The position numbers and the translations under genes were made by a program. Positions 37,101 through 47,500 of a DNA stretch of 64,000 nt are shown piece after piece (position 1 is the first letter of the stretch; each line of letters starts with the position of its first letter). The stretch spans positions 434,001 through 498,000 of the forward strand of contig CAOLHI010000654.1 of assembly GCA_948474755.1 (NCBI GenBank), written 5' to 3'. The notes beneath the pieces are model-generated. The model saw nothing but the letters and a program-made list of their open reading frames with translations, searched no databases and was not told the origin of the DNA. Source of the DNA: Ctenosaura bakeri. Its lineage: Eukaryota; Chordata; Lepidosauria; Squamata; Iguanidae.

Positions 37101-40100
37101 TTTTTAAAAAAAAATCCTAGAATGACAACTTTTATTTAAATAGCACCATAAACAAACTATTTCAACTGTGAAAAAAATGCATCATTACATTCTGTTATAC
37201 AATTTCTAGTCTACATGTTTATTAGACACCATATGCCATTATCTTCAACGCAATAGGTTTATACCATTTAATAATATGAGCAATGATTTGATTGAAAACA
37301 AACAGAGAATCACATAGTTCGCATTTCATAACACAATTAGAGAATCAAATAAAGTAAGTAACATTTCAAGCATAACGTGACAGCCTCCTACGAAAGAAAA
37401 CATCATATCTATGTGATCTTTTTTTTAAAAAAGAAACTCATTTAAAATCATACAAAAATACAACTCCCACTAACCTACCTTCTCTATTAGCTCCACCAAG
37501 AATGGACAATAATAAAAGAATATGGAAATTGTAGCCTAAAACATCTGAAGGGCCAAAATATTCTACACCCAAGCATATAATCACTGATTCCTGAAATGTA
37601 GCCTGAAATGTCCCACCTGATTTTGTAAAATCTGTAGGTCAGTGGAGACATCAAACAGAGAAACACAAAATGGCAGTCCACTTTGCCCTGAGACTGGTGA
37701 CTTTTTCCACTGAAAATCTGCAGTACTGGACCTACAAGAGTTACTCACTCTTTTGTGTCTATGGATTCACCATTTACCACTTTCTTTTGGACATTCTTCA
37801 CCAATATTTCCCCATAATGGTTGATGATGGGCAACATCTGAAACAAAGATCAAAGCCCAAGATGCTGAGATGGATTGTAGGTGTCTGTTAAATGAAATCA
37901 ATATCAACAAACAGTTTGGAACAACCATTTGCGATCTTACTATCTTACATCCCTTCACATATAACTTATTTCTTCTATGGAGCAATCCCAAGACACTTGG
38001 GGTGGATTTGCTTTATTGGGAGTTCAATTTTTTCATTAATTACAAATGGTTTGGCAGAATAGTTCAGTATGTGAAAGGAGGGGATTGTCTCATTCTCCTA
38101 AAATTTTCTAGTTTCCACTGGTAGCCCAAACATTCTCAATGTCTTGGTAACGTTATTGTTGCAATACATTTAAGCCAGGAGTGGATCTTGACCCACCAGT
38201 TAGTTGAACAGGTAGGAGATGAAGAATCTCACAGCAATTTTCAATACAGTACCCATGACTGTTAGGCCAGCACATTTTACTTAACCTGGAACAAATTACT
38301 TTGATCAGCAAGGGATTCTTGCTTTCTCACAACAATATGAAGAAGGAATGAAATTTTGTGGGAGCAAAATCAAACCTTGCCTATGGGAAACAATATATAA
38401 ATATCACCCAATCTTAGTTGGGGTGACTTAAATATATTAAAGCAGTACTATTTGAATTATTTCCTACTAGGAAGACTTGAGTTCCTATCACAGCTTTCTG
38501 GGGGTCACACTCTTCTATGTCTTTGCTACACCTCTTCCTCTGAGAGCAATCAATTCCTAGACCAATAATAGGAACATAGTGGCTCATACTGAGTGAGACA
38601 ACCGCTCCATCTAGTTCAGAATTATCATAGCTTTGGTCCATCTAGCTGAGTACTGTTCATACTGATTGGCAGAAGCTCCAGCATCTACGACAGGAATTAT
38701 TCCAAGCTCTGTCTGGAGATGCTGAAAGATGAACCTTCAAATGTTCTTCTCTTCCTTCAATTATCAAATCTACACTCTAAGTTACTGCTCCTTCAAAGGT
38801 AGACAGGCACTGTGAAGAACATGTCTACAGAAGGGCAACAAAGATGATCAAAGGTCTGCAGACCTGAGGAATGACTTAGGGAGCTGGGTATGTTTAGCTT
38901 GGAGAAGAGAAAACTGAGATGGGACTTGATAGCTGTCTTTAAATATCTGAAGGGATGTCCTGTAGAAGATGGAGCCCAGACACTAGAACAGGAACCAATG
39001 GACTCAAATTACAAGAAAAGGGATTCCACCTAAACATTAGGAAGAACTTCTTGACTGTGAGAGCTGTTCAACAGTGGAACAGATTGCCTTGGAGCCTCGT
39101 AGACTCTCTGTCTTTGGACATCTTTAAAACAGAGCTTGGATTGGCATCCCTCAGGAGTGCTTTAATTGTGTATTTATGCATGGCAGCGGGCTGGTCTTGC
39201 ACAGCTTTCCAATTCTAAGATCCTATGGTTCAAAGAACGTACCCATTACTAAGGATTTGTATGTGCAAAATGTGTCCACTGAGTGCTGAATCAAGACAGG
39301 AGTGGACACTGTAATCCACTGTCGCAATGGTAAGAGAATGGAGACAGTAGTAATAAAATATTCATTTGGGAACACTATATCCAAAGAGGGCTTTGTGACT
39401 CACTTCTTTTAGTCTCCCACTGGTGAAGTTGGGAGAGAGAACTGTGCGAATCCTCTTCCACTGTTCATCTGCAACAGTCAGTATTGATGATTCCAGGTCC
39501 CCATTCAGGCCAAAGTCCTACACAACCCAAGAAAGAAAAGAGTAATGCATGTGACTTGTGCCCGGTCTTCTTATCTTGTTGTCTCAGCTTTTTAGTACAT
39601 GTTATCAAAGGAAACGCTGAAGGAGAGATTTACCCGGCGGTTGGTGAAATGAGAGTAGCATTCTTTCACCAGGATGACTTTAACGATGGTCGGGTCCAGA
39701 ATAGCCATCACTGGTTGACGGCCGTCAAAAATTCTAGTTGACAGAGAAGAAAGAGAGAAGGAAGCATCTAACAAATGCTTGAGTGAGCACTGTTATCGGT
39801 TTATGAGGAGAAATAGGGTATGAAATTCATGACTCTCTGCTGTCAGGTACAGATTAAGAGATGGTTCAAAGGTTAAAGGAGTGACTGTGTGTCTGTTGCA
39901 ATTGTGGAATGGGTAGAAAAAATGCAAAGGAAGCCTCTATTCTTTATAGCTACATGACTATGCCTGGAACGTACATGTGTTAGGTTCATACTTAGTCAAG
40001 CATGGAACAGACCCATACAAATCAAATTGGTGTGTGGGGAAGGGCTACAGTGTGTGGGGGCATAGTCAGAGTGTGCGGGGGCATGGTCACAGTGCAAGGG

Positions 40101-41807
40101 GCGGGCTACAGCACATGGGGTCGTGGATCCGAGCTGGGATGCCCCACAAAAAATTGCCACCCGAGGCAAACGGCCTCCATCACCCCCCTCCATCCCTACA
40201 CTACTGGTCTGGATGGAGATAAGGGGCAGCCAGTGCCAACCTACACTCCTGCAATTACTCTTCCATGTTTTTGCTACACCTCTTCCTCTGAGAGCAGTCA
40301 GTTCCTAGACCATCCACCGATCTCACCCAGGAGCGTTGGAAAGAGCAGAATGTGGGTTGCTGAGTTGAATCTGAGATGCCTTTGCATGTCTGCATTAGAA
40401 ACATGCTAGAGGAGGGAGGTTATGTGTTGGCAACATTCAGACAAACACCCAAGTTCTTTCTGTCAACTCATTGTCCTTTCCACAGGCTTTCATTCTGTGA
40501 CAGACTCACCCCCAGATTTTGCCATACTTCTGAAAACACTTCAGGTCGAAATTAAGAACCCCCTGCCAAGAGAAAAGAGACATCAGAAAAGCATGGGGAG
40601 GGAATTCTCTTTAAGGGATATTTATTCCACCTCTAAACAGCTTTGCCTCCAGTTGCATGTGGTTCCTCTCTAAGGACGAGCCTCACGTTAACATCCCTGG
40701 ATACTCACTTTCCGGTATTCGAGAAAAGTACCGATGAAAGGCAAAGGCCTCGGCCCGGGAATCCCCAGCTTCTTAAAGAAATTGTAGGGCCAGATCCCAT
40801 AGCTGGAAAGACAATCGGGACAAGGGAGATCAGTGAGACGCTCCAGTTAAGAAACATCAGAGGACCATTTGCAAGAGGAAAAGAGACAACGTGGACTAAA
40901 ACCAAACTTTTCAATCAGTGCTAAGCTGAAAAGACAACTAGGGTAAGCGAGTCAGTCTGAGAGGCATCAGAAAAACATTTGCAAGAGGAGAAGCACCTCA
41001 GGAATCTACTGAGGGGGGAGACCTTCTAAGGCATTTTGCTAATGGATTCCCATAAGCACACTCTCTCCTTGCTTCCCCCCAACACTGGGGAGAAGTTCTT
41101 CCAAAAGAAGTTACTAGCTCTCCCTTGGGAGCCAGAGTGGTGTAGTGGTTTTAGCATCAGACAATGACCCAGGAGACCAGAGTTTGATTCCCTGTTTGGC
41201 ACTGGAAACCCACTGTGTGACCTTTGACAGACTCTCAGCCCCCAGAAAACGCCGTGATAGGGTCGCCATCAGTCAGAAATGACTTAAAGGTACCTAACAA
41301 CAAATGTCCCTTGTGAGAAATATGCCTCCTATTTGAGAACCAGAAAGCCTGTCCTAGAGGACTGCCAAGTGTCCCTTATTATAAGGGATGTTCCTTATTT
41401 GAGGGTTGGAAGGCTTTTGCTTTTATATCAACTGAATAAGATGCCTTTAAAAAAGCAGATTTCCTAACGAAGAAATGTTTTGTTATTTAATTTATGAATA
41501 TAGACATATTTATTTAATTTATTAATATGCATATATTAATTTTTACAGAGAAACACATGAGCAGGTTAACCAAAATGCATGCTTCCATTTGGTATCTGGA
41601 TAAAGCACAAGCTTCTTAAGCACTGCTTCCTGACTGTCAGTGCTGTGCATCGTGGATTTCCACGGTGCCTCATTGCTGATATGAAAACCTGGCAGAACCT
41701 GTTCCAAATGCCGGACCCCCTTCCAGTTGTACTTACAGCATAAGGAGGACCAAAAGTACCACAAGGAGTGCCCAAGTCTGTAGGGAAAAGATGATGAGAA
41801 AATCCAT
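31184..41807 (-). CDS. CYP3A: Cytochrome P450 3A (gene C), complete, 13 exons, 507 aa
   Basis: Second complete CYP3A monooxygenase, on the minus strand and converging with gene B. Exons in transcript order: 41737-41807, 40709-40802, 40510-40562, 39634-39733, 39404-39517, 37749-37837, 36714-36862, 35811-35938, 35565-35643, 35302-35462, 33704-33930, 31751-31913, 31184-31279 (TGA). All splice sites are GT/AG, and the CDS is 1524 nt, the same length as gene B including the 79-nt exon 9. Seen: N-terminal anchor [30 protein letters not shown] hinge, WKRIR, canonical I-helix AGYETTSS (Thr313), ExxR as ETLR, PERF, and heme loop [14 protein letters not shown]. This is the copy best matching a standard CYP3A catalyst. 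A TATAAA lies about 115 bp upstream of the ATG. Exons 12-13, intron 12 and the 3' flank are closely related to gene A in inverted orientation. Substrates are unknown. Confidence 0.96.
32630..33345. repeat. Degenerate tandem duplication in intron 11 of gene C
   Basis: AACTTCAGGAAAGTTCATAA at 32654 recurs as AACTTCAAGAAAGTTCATAG at 32989 (spacing 335 bp). A third weaker unit near 33299-33345 shares GCAATGAA and ATGGCATTCATCATTATG. The units have drifted heavily. Confidence 0.5.
34001..34206 (+). mobile_element. 5S-rRNA-derived SINE
   Basis: The head reads like 5S rRNA (TCTGATCTCAGAAGCTAAGC, then AGCACTTGGATAGAAGACCA). The body then has a SINE-like CAGGAAGGAAATGGCAAAAC and a tail. Intron 10 of gene C. 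Not a functional 5S gene, because only the 5' part resembles 5S and it is mutated. Confidence 0.8.
34826..35015 (-). mobile_element. tRNA-derived SINE, minus orientation
   Basis: Starts with the reversed tail GTTGTGTGCAGACAAGTTGT and reads through TTTCCATGGCCAAGCAGAGA to a degenerate head. Intron 10 of gene C. Confidence 0.75.
36205..36337. mobile_element. Fold-back MITE (family 1), left part only
   Basis: Full left arm GGCCATTTCCGCACTACACT followed by the centre, then truncated after CCCCTCCCTACACTAAA. Intron 7 of gene C. Confidence 0.75.
38815..39235 (+). mobile_element. CR1 LINE, older 3' region
   Basis: Includes GAAGGGCAACAAAGATGATC and TAGCTTGGAGAAGAGAAAAC, and encodes [20 protein letters not shown] before a decayed end. 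Intron 5 of gene C, antisense to the gene. Confidence 0.85.
40000..40250 (-). repeat. Unclassified GC-rich repeat
   Basis: Tandem GTGTGGGGGCATAGTCAGAG-like units followed by a GCCACCCGAGGCAAACGGCC word that has an inverse match near 22330-22355. Probably the same family as the sequence at 22300-22490. Intron 3 of gene C. Confidence 0.5.
41128..41305 (+). mobile_element. tRNA-derived SINE, near full length
   Basis: Head GGAGCCAGAGTGGTGTAGTG, box B-like GAGTTTGATTCCCTG, tail GGGTCGCCATCAGTCAGAAA and AACAACAA end. Intron 1 of gene C, antisense to the gene. Confidence 0.85.
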
Positions 41808-41919
41808 TTTTGCGTCCCACGCCTAGTAAAAGAAATCCTTCCTGCCCTCCTCTCTTTCGTCCTCTCTTTCTCCTTTGAGTTTTCAAGAGGAAGTTTATTT
41901 TTCAGCTCTTCCTGGTATG

Positions 41920-41925
41920 TTTATA
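41920..41925 (-). promoter_or_regulatory. Candidate TATA box of CYP3A gene C
   Basis: Plus-strand TTTATA reads TATAAA on the minus strand, 113-118 bp upstream of the gene C ATG (41807). A start site about 30 bp downstream would give a 5' UTR of roughly 85 nt, similar to mammalian CYP3A genes, which have a TATA box and a 5' UTR of about 100 nt. The TSS is inferred. Gene B has TGCAAAAAGG at the comparable distance and no clear TATA box. Confidence 0.55.
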
Positions 41926-42367
41926 CTTGCCAGCCCCTCCTTCGGAGATGACGTGAAAGAGGCTGAGAGATTTTCTTGTTGACTCTCATTTTGGCACAAC
42001 AACAGCCCAGCTGGCTTTGCTCTTGCCGTGCCCGGGGCTCTCCGCCCTCCAGAAGTTGAGTTCTGCTCCACCTTTTGCAGCAAACTTGCAAACTTTCTGC
42101 CAGCTGGAACTGTGAACTGGGGAAGCACCTTTGGCATCTCACCCTTGAGGTTCAACATTTGTTTTCCACTTAGGACAGGACTGCTTGTAACCTCAGACAG
42201 AGCCAGCTGCTTGCTCTCTCTCTTCCCCTCTCCTTGTAAGTGTGCATTAGGGGCAACAACTGCTGCAGTACCAGCTTGGGTTGTTATAGAGGAACTGTCC
42301 AGCCGTGTTGTTGCTGATGAGTTGCAGGACATCTCAGCCCAGAGAATAAATCAGACCCGGGCATAGA

Positions 42368-42544
42368 TCATTTCCACAATACACTGTTATAGAGCTATTA
42401 TTCCAATTTCAACATTCTGTTGAATTCTGGGGTTTGTAGTTTATTAAGGCCAAAGGTGCCCCTCCCTAAACTAGAAACACCAGGATTCCATAGGACATTG
42501 GAAGTAGAATAATAGCACTAGAAGAGCATAGTGTGGAAATGGCC
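42368..42544. mobile_element. Fold-back MITE (family 1)
   Basis: Left arm TCATTTCCACAATACACTGT, right arm GTGTGGAAATGGCC, inner words TTGAATTCTGGGGTTTGTAG and inverse. About 0.56 kb upstream of the gene C start codon. Confidence 0.8.
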
Positions 42545-42675
42545 GTAGTCTTCGGTGTGTGCTCATCATTCCTCCAGTTTCACCCAAAAACCCAGGAGCT
42601 AATGAGTTGGACTTAGACCAGAGGTTGGTCTTTCCCAGTTTAGCCTCCAAGGTACCACTGGATTCCTTTATGCAC

Positions 42676-42680
42676 TTTTA

Positions 42681-42711
<31 letters not shown>

Positions 42712-42835
42712 TAAAATCTCCAAAAGAAGAAGTAGAAGAGGAAGAGGAAGAGGAAGAAGAAAGGGAGGAGGAGGAGGAGGAGGAGGAGGAGGAGGAGGAG
42801 GAGGAGGAGGAGGAGGAGGAGGAGGAAAGAAAATC
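42676..42835. repeat. AT microsatellite followed by GGA polypurine microsatellite
   Basis: (AT)n at about 42680-42708, then GAA/GAG-rich sequence and a nearly pure (GGA)n run at about 42762-42825. It lies about 0.9-1.0 kb upstream of gene C. Open frames through it encode only polyglycine, polyserine or polyproline and are artefacts. Confidence 0.95.
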
Positions 42836-43884
42836 ATATACTTTTACAGGAGAAAAAGATACAATAGAATAAAGAATGGGCACAAAAAATAGAATATCTT
42901 AAAATAGTAACAATAATTGGGTTTCTTCATTCAATGTTTTACATTTCATAGTATTATAATTCCTCTTACCTTTCCCCCCTTTTTTGGACATTATTCAGGG
43001 GATACATTACTTAAACTCCCTTAATAAGATCTCATTATATTACATGTAGTATATTCTTCCCTCGTGTCCATGAGCACAATTGTACCACATTGCTATTGTT
43101 TTTTTCCTTCACCTCTAATCCTTTCCACACCCCTGTAAAAAGAGTAGAAAGAACTGTCTTTTCGTCTGTTCCTGTTCTTCTGGTCCACTAAAGCACCAGG
43201 CTTACTCCCAGTAGAAGTGTGACAGCAGCCATCCGGAGGTGATGACTGCTTAATCTGCAGCAACTTAAGGTTATTTAACAAGAGTCACTGCAGTGCCTTT
43301 CTTGACACTTTGAGGAATTCTAGCACCTATGCTCCAGTCTGTCATTTCTCACCCAGAGTTGGTACCCATATCTTTCAGCATGCAGAGGCCTTGGAGATCT
43401 GTGTCGTTCCTCTGCCTCTTGTCCTGCCCTCTGCCCACCTGGTTTCCTGCTTTCTTTGGGCATTGACTTTCACTCCAAAACAACAGGTAGCATGGCATGT
43501 ATTTATGTGGCATTGGGCATCCCCTTTCAATAAACAGTCGCATGCCAGCAAGAGACTGCCGCTCCAACAATTTGCCTTCTGTGAAAAGGTAACCTGCTGT
43601 TAACTGGTGTCTCTGTATTGGCTTGGCAGGAAATATTCACAAACAAGACCACCGTATCATTTTGGGTCCAAGAGCCTCTGAGGGCTCCCTATGGCCTCTG
43701 CCGCACTAATAGAGAGGGAGACGTTACCCTTTTTTGCCGTAAGTCCTACTCATAGGTAAGGACTGTTGCTTGCCACTTTGCAAAGCAGCCTCAGGGGTTT
43801 TCCTCATACAAACAGTTTTTGCTGCTTTTTGTGAGTGTGAGGAAAACACCTGCAATTTAAATTTACAACATCATAGCTCAGAGA

Positions 43885-44250
43885 GCTCTCATGGTAAAGT
43901 GGTTGGAGCATTGGACTATGGCCTTTTCCGCACTAGAGTGTTATAGCGCTATGATCCCACTTTCAACATCCAGCCGGCTCCTCCCGGAACTGCAAACCCC
44001 AGGATTCCATAGGATGTTGAAAGTGGAATCATAGCGCTATAACACTCTAGTGCGGAAATGGCCTATGAGTTTAGCCACTTGGCATGGAAACATACTGGGT
44101 GGCCCTGAGCAAGTCACACTCTCTCAACCTCAGAGGAAGGCTAGGGCAAACCTCCTCTGAGCACATCTTGCCAAGAAAATACCATAAGAGGGTCATCTTA
44201 GGGTTACCATAAGTCAGAAATGGCTTTAAGACACACAACAACAATTGTAG
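43885..44250 (+). mobile_element. tRNA-derived SINE interrupted by a fold-back MITE
   Basis: The SINE head (GTAAAGTGGTTGGAGCATTG) ends at 43920 and the body resumes at 44063 (TTTAGCCACTTGGCATGGAA), running to ACACACAACAACAA. The 142-bp interruption is a MITE copy, so the SINE is older than that insertion. Confidence 0.85.
43921..44062. mobile_element. Fold-back MITE (family 1), internally shortened, nested in a SINE
   Basis: Arms GCCTTTTCCGCACTAGAGTG and CACTCTAGTGCGGAAATGGC are near-perfect inverted repeats. CTATG flanks both ends (43916-43920 and 44063-44067), a candidate 5-bp target-site duplication. Confidence 0.85.
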
Positions 44251-44272
44251 CTCAGCTGCTGATTCCAGCTTA

Positions 44273-44464
44273 GGCCATTTCCGCACTACACTATTATTGT
44301 GCTATTGTTCCACCTATGGAATTCTGGGGATTGCTGTTTAGGGAGGGGCCTTTAGAATTCTCAGCCAGAGAGCTCTTTGGCCTCAGGAAACTACATGCCC
44401 CAGAATTCCACAGGATGTTCAAAGTAGAATAATAGCACTAAAACAGTGTAATACGGAAATGGCC
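44273..44464. mobile_element. Fold-back MITE (family 1), full length
   Basis: Left arm GGCCATTTCCGCACTACACT, right arm GTGTAATACGGAAATGGCC. It lies only about 200 bp from the nested copy at 43921. Confidence 0.85.
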
Positions 44465-45365
44465 CTAGATTAACATGCTGAAATCTACTACAGACTATAT
44501 CGTACAAGGCACGTAAATAGTAGTTCCAACAGAATAATTGCATCTTTGGCTGGAACTTATTACATCACCTTGTTCCTCTTCTGTCGTTCCCCAATGGGAG
44601 ACCATTTGTAAAACAAATGCTTTGCAAAGAGGTTATTAATGGATTTTGTGTGTTGCTATCAGAAACACTTTCCAAACAATCTCCCACTGGAAGAACAGCA
44701 GAAAGGAACTATTGACTTGTGATACGTTCCAGCCAAAGACATTATTAGCCTGCTGTAATTGCAATTCACTTGTCTCGTGTGATATAACCCTACTTACTCT
44801 TACTTTGGTTTTACATGCTGCTTCTTTAGCCATTTTCTTTTGTTTGTCACTGTATTTAATATTTCTGAAAGAATATCCAGTAGCGAATCCAAAGCTCTTT
44901 TTAAAAAATAAATATTGTTCAGTGTATAAAATGAGTGAGCCGGCCAGAGCACGGTGCTAGTAAGGAGGTGTGCCCCAAACATTGTGTAATTGTATTCCTT
45001 TTAGGGAGATTGTTCTGTTGGATTGGCCGGAAAGATCCTGCTTTTTTAAGCCATGTAAGGTGCTCTCCAAGAAAAATTTCCGTCCTAAGAAAAGACCTTA
45101 TATGTACATAAGAATGACAGCTTGATCACTCAGCTGTATTTTATCTAGTTTAAATATTTACAGTTCCTGCCTCACTTGTTGAGATTCTATTCAGGAAGTT
45201 GCAAGACTGAGCCCTTCCCATCATGTGTTTATGGTATATACATTTAGTCTTAAATGTCTTTCAAATTAAGCCTTCTAAATGAGAATTGTTCTAAGAGGTA
45301 TGCAATGGAATGAAAAAATGCCTCCCTCTTGTTTTGCTCTTCCGTTTAACACCACTTCTCATTTG

Positions 45366-45665
45366 TTGGCGTTGCTGTGGTTGGTACAGGCTTTCAAGTC
45401 AACTCTAAGGCCATTTCCACACTACACTGTTATAGTGCTATTATTCTACTTTCAACATCCTGTGGAATTCTGGGGTTTGTAGTTTCTTGAGGCCAAAGAT
45501 GCCCCTCCCTAAACTGCAAACCCCAGGATTCCATAGGATGCTGAAAGTGGAATAATAGCACTATAACAATATAGTGTGGAAATGGCCTGACTTACGACAA
45601 TCTTAACCTAGGATTTCCTTGGCAAGTCTTATTCCAAAGAGGTTTGCCATTGCTTTCCTCTAAGG
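45366..45665 (-). mobile_element. SINE/BovB-tail sequence interrupted by a fold-back MITE
   Basis: Flanks of the MITE at 45409-45587 read as a reversed SINE: CTTTCAAGTCAACTC on the left, then TGACTTACGACAATCTTAAC and GAGGTTTGCCATTGCTTTCC on the right. The head is lost. Confidence 0.65.
45409..45587. mobile_element. Fold-back MITE (family 1), nested in a SINE
   Basis: Left arm GGCCATTTCCACACTACACT, right arm ATATAGTGTGGAAATGGCC; inner inverse words are present. No clear target-site duplication was recognised. Confidence 0.85.
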
Positions 45666-45804
45666 AAATATTTATTTTATATTTATTTGTAAAGACTGAG
45701 ATTCTGGATCAGAGGCTAAAATGCTTAAGATTACAGGGATGGAGGTGCATCACTGACATGATACGTAATTGTGACAATCCTCAAAGGGGCACGACACAAG
45801 ATGT

Positions 45805-46020
45805 CCCATTGCACATGAGAACTACTTGTGCACCAAGACTGTTGAGTATCACAATCACTGTTTATCAGGACTGTTGTGCAACCGTTGTGCATCAGGACTC
45901 ATTGGGGATTGGGATTTGTTGTGTCTTGGGACCATTGTGCAATTGAACAATTGTGCATCAGGACACATTGCACATCAGGACAACATTGCACATCGAGTTA
46001 TGTTGTGCACTAGCCACACT
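45805..46020. repeat. Degenerate tandem array of TTGTGCATCAGGAC-like units
   Basis: GTGCA / TGCAC and ATCAGGAC words recur irregularly about every 15-30 bp (for example GTTGTGCATCAGGACTCATT and CATTGCACATCAGGACAACA). No gene association is evident; intergenic between C and D. Confidence 0.6.
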
Positions 46021-46224
46021 GTTGGCACTGCTAGAGCAGTGGTCCGGATAGTCTACTTACATCTCCGTTCCCTTCCTGAGAATACAAAAGTTGCCTAACA
46101 GCAGAATTCAACTCGATGCAATTGCAGCTCAGTTCATGACAACACAACTTCCCACCAGGATACAGGCTTTAAAGTATATCTTGCCTTTCTTCTAGTACAG
46201 GACCCATAGTGGTTTGCTCTTACT

Positions 46225-46430
46225 GCATTCCTTCAGCTCGTTGCTGACTTATGGTAACGTCATCCTGAGTTTTTCTTGGCAAGATTTATTCAGAAGACGT
46301 TTGCCATTGCCTTCGGCTGAGAGAGTATGGCTTGTCCAAGGTCACCCAAAGGGTGTCTGTGGCTGAGTGAGAATCTAAATGCTGGTCTCCCAGAGTCCTA
46401 GTCCAATGCTCAAGCAAAGGCTAGCCAGAG
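46225..46430 (-). mobile_element. tRNA-derived SINE, minus orientation
   Basis: Reads reversed tail TTGCTGACTTATGGTAACGT, then CCAAGGTCACCCAAAGGGTG and a head ending GTCCAATGCTCAAGC. Confidence 0.75.
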
Positions 46431-47060
46431 AGAGGTACTACTGAGGAGGTGTGCTCCAAAGCACTATAATGACACACCTTTGGATGACATCTTCCGTTAT
46501 ATTAGCCAGGAAAACCCTGCTGACTCAATCCATATAAGGATCTCTCTGAGAAAGATTTCACATTGGGCTAAAAGGACCTTATATGTGCATTTGAAAGACA
46601 GCTTTATTATAAAACACTCTTTTATCTGGCACCTGTCTCAGCTATTGCATACATATAAATGATTACACTGTAATAAAGAAAAAGTTCCCCCTTCCGAAAC
46701 TGCTTTATCTGATAAAAGCTGTGCCATGGCAAGATAAGGTTCAGCAATAACCTGAGCTGGCAATTTGCTGTGTTTAAACAGAGCAGTTTCTGTAGACTTT
46801 GATATGAATTCAGGAGAGCTCGGCAGTAGGTGCGCAATTGGAACCTGTGGGAGTTACACAGCCCAACCTTGAGAACCACCAAGAGGAATCCTATATGTTC
46901 AAATATGTTCATATCTGCTCATTCTAGGATTAAAAACAGTGATTTCCATGGGAATAAGGATACCCACAAAAGCACATTGTGCTATCCCATCATCTATACT
47001 GACCGAGAGCCTTCCTAGTTGCTGCTCCCAGGCTGTGGAATTTTGCTTCAATTACTGTTG

Positions 47061-47296
47061 TCTAAATACCCTAAAAGCATCCGATCCAGTCTGATCTTGG
47101 AAGCCAAGCAGGGTCAGCTCTGATTAGTACTTGGATTGGAGACCGTCAATGGACAACACATGCTGTAGGCTATATTTTAGAGGAAGGAACTGGCAAAAGC
47201 ACCTCTGAATATTCCTCACCCATGAAAACCCTATGAAACTCATGGGGCCACCATAAGTCTCCAAGCAACTGGAAGGCGCACACACACACATACACG
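47061..47296 (+). mobile_element. 5S-rRNA-derived SINE
   Basis: The head matches 5S rRNA (CTGATCTTGGAAGCCAAGCA, then AGTACTTGGATTGGAGACCG), followed by AGGAAGGAACTGGCAAAAGC and a CA-rich end. Second copy in the window, paired with 34001. Confidence 0.85.
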
Positions 47297-47299
47297 GAT

Positions 47300-47500
47300 T
47301 GTTGTGGTGTGCCTTTGAATCAACTCAAACTGGAGGGGTTTTTTGAAGAGCTGTCATTCAAATGGGTTTTCACATTGCTTCTTTCAGATGCTGACAGAGT
47401 GTGGCCTGCCCACGATCATCCACTGGGTTCCCACTCAAACCCTGATCTCCCGGATTCCTACGCTAACGTTCACCCCAGTACGCCATGCTGGTTTTCCATT
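47300..47500 (-). mobile_element. tRNA-derived SINE, degenerate, minus orientation
   Basis: GTTGTGGTGTGCCTTTGAAT (reversed tail), then CCACTGGGTTCCCACTCAAA and CCTGATCTCCCGGATTCC. It directly abuts the 5S-derived SINE. Confidence 0.65.

Noticed and set aside
38955..39218. 88-codon open frame in intron 5 of gene C
   Set aside because: It is the translated C-terminal end of an old CR1 copy.
41895..42332. 145-codon minus-strand frame upstream of gene C
   Set aside because: It lies in the presumed promoter and 5' flank; no family resemblance was seen, and the composition is that of non-coding sequence.
42640..42892. Overlapping frames encoding polyglycine, polyserine and polyproline
   Set aside because: They are direct translations of the GGA microsatellite.
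45805..46020. CRISPR-like array
   Set aside because: Units are irregular, degenerate and without constant repeats and unique spacers, and the host is a vertebrate.
47061..47200. Functional 5S rRNA gene
   Set aside because: Only the first part resembles 5S rRNA, with substitutions, and it continues into a SINE body.
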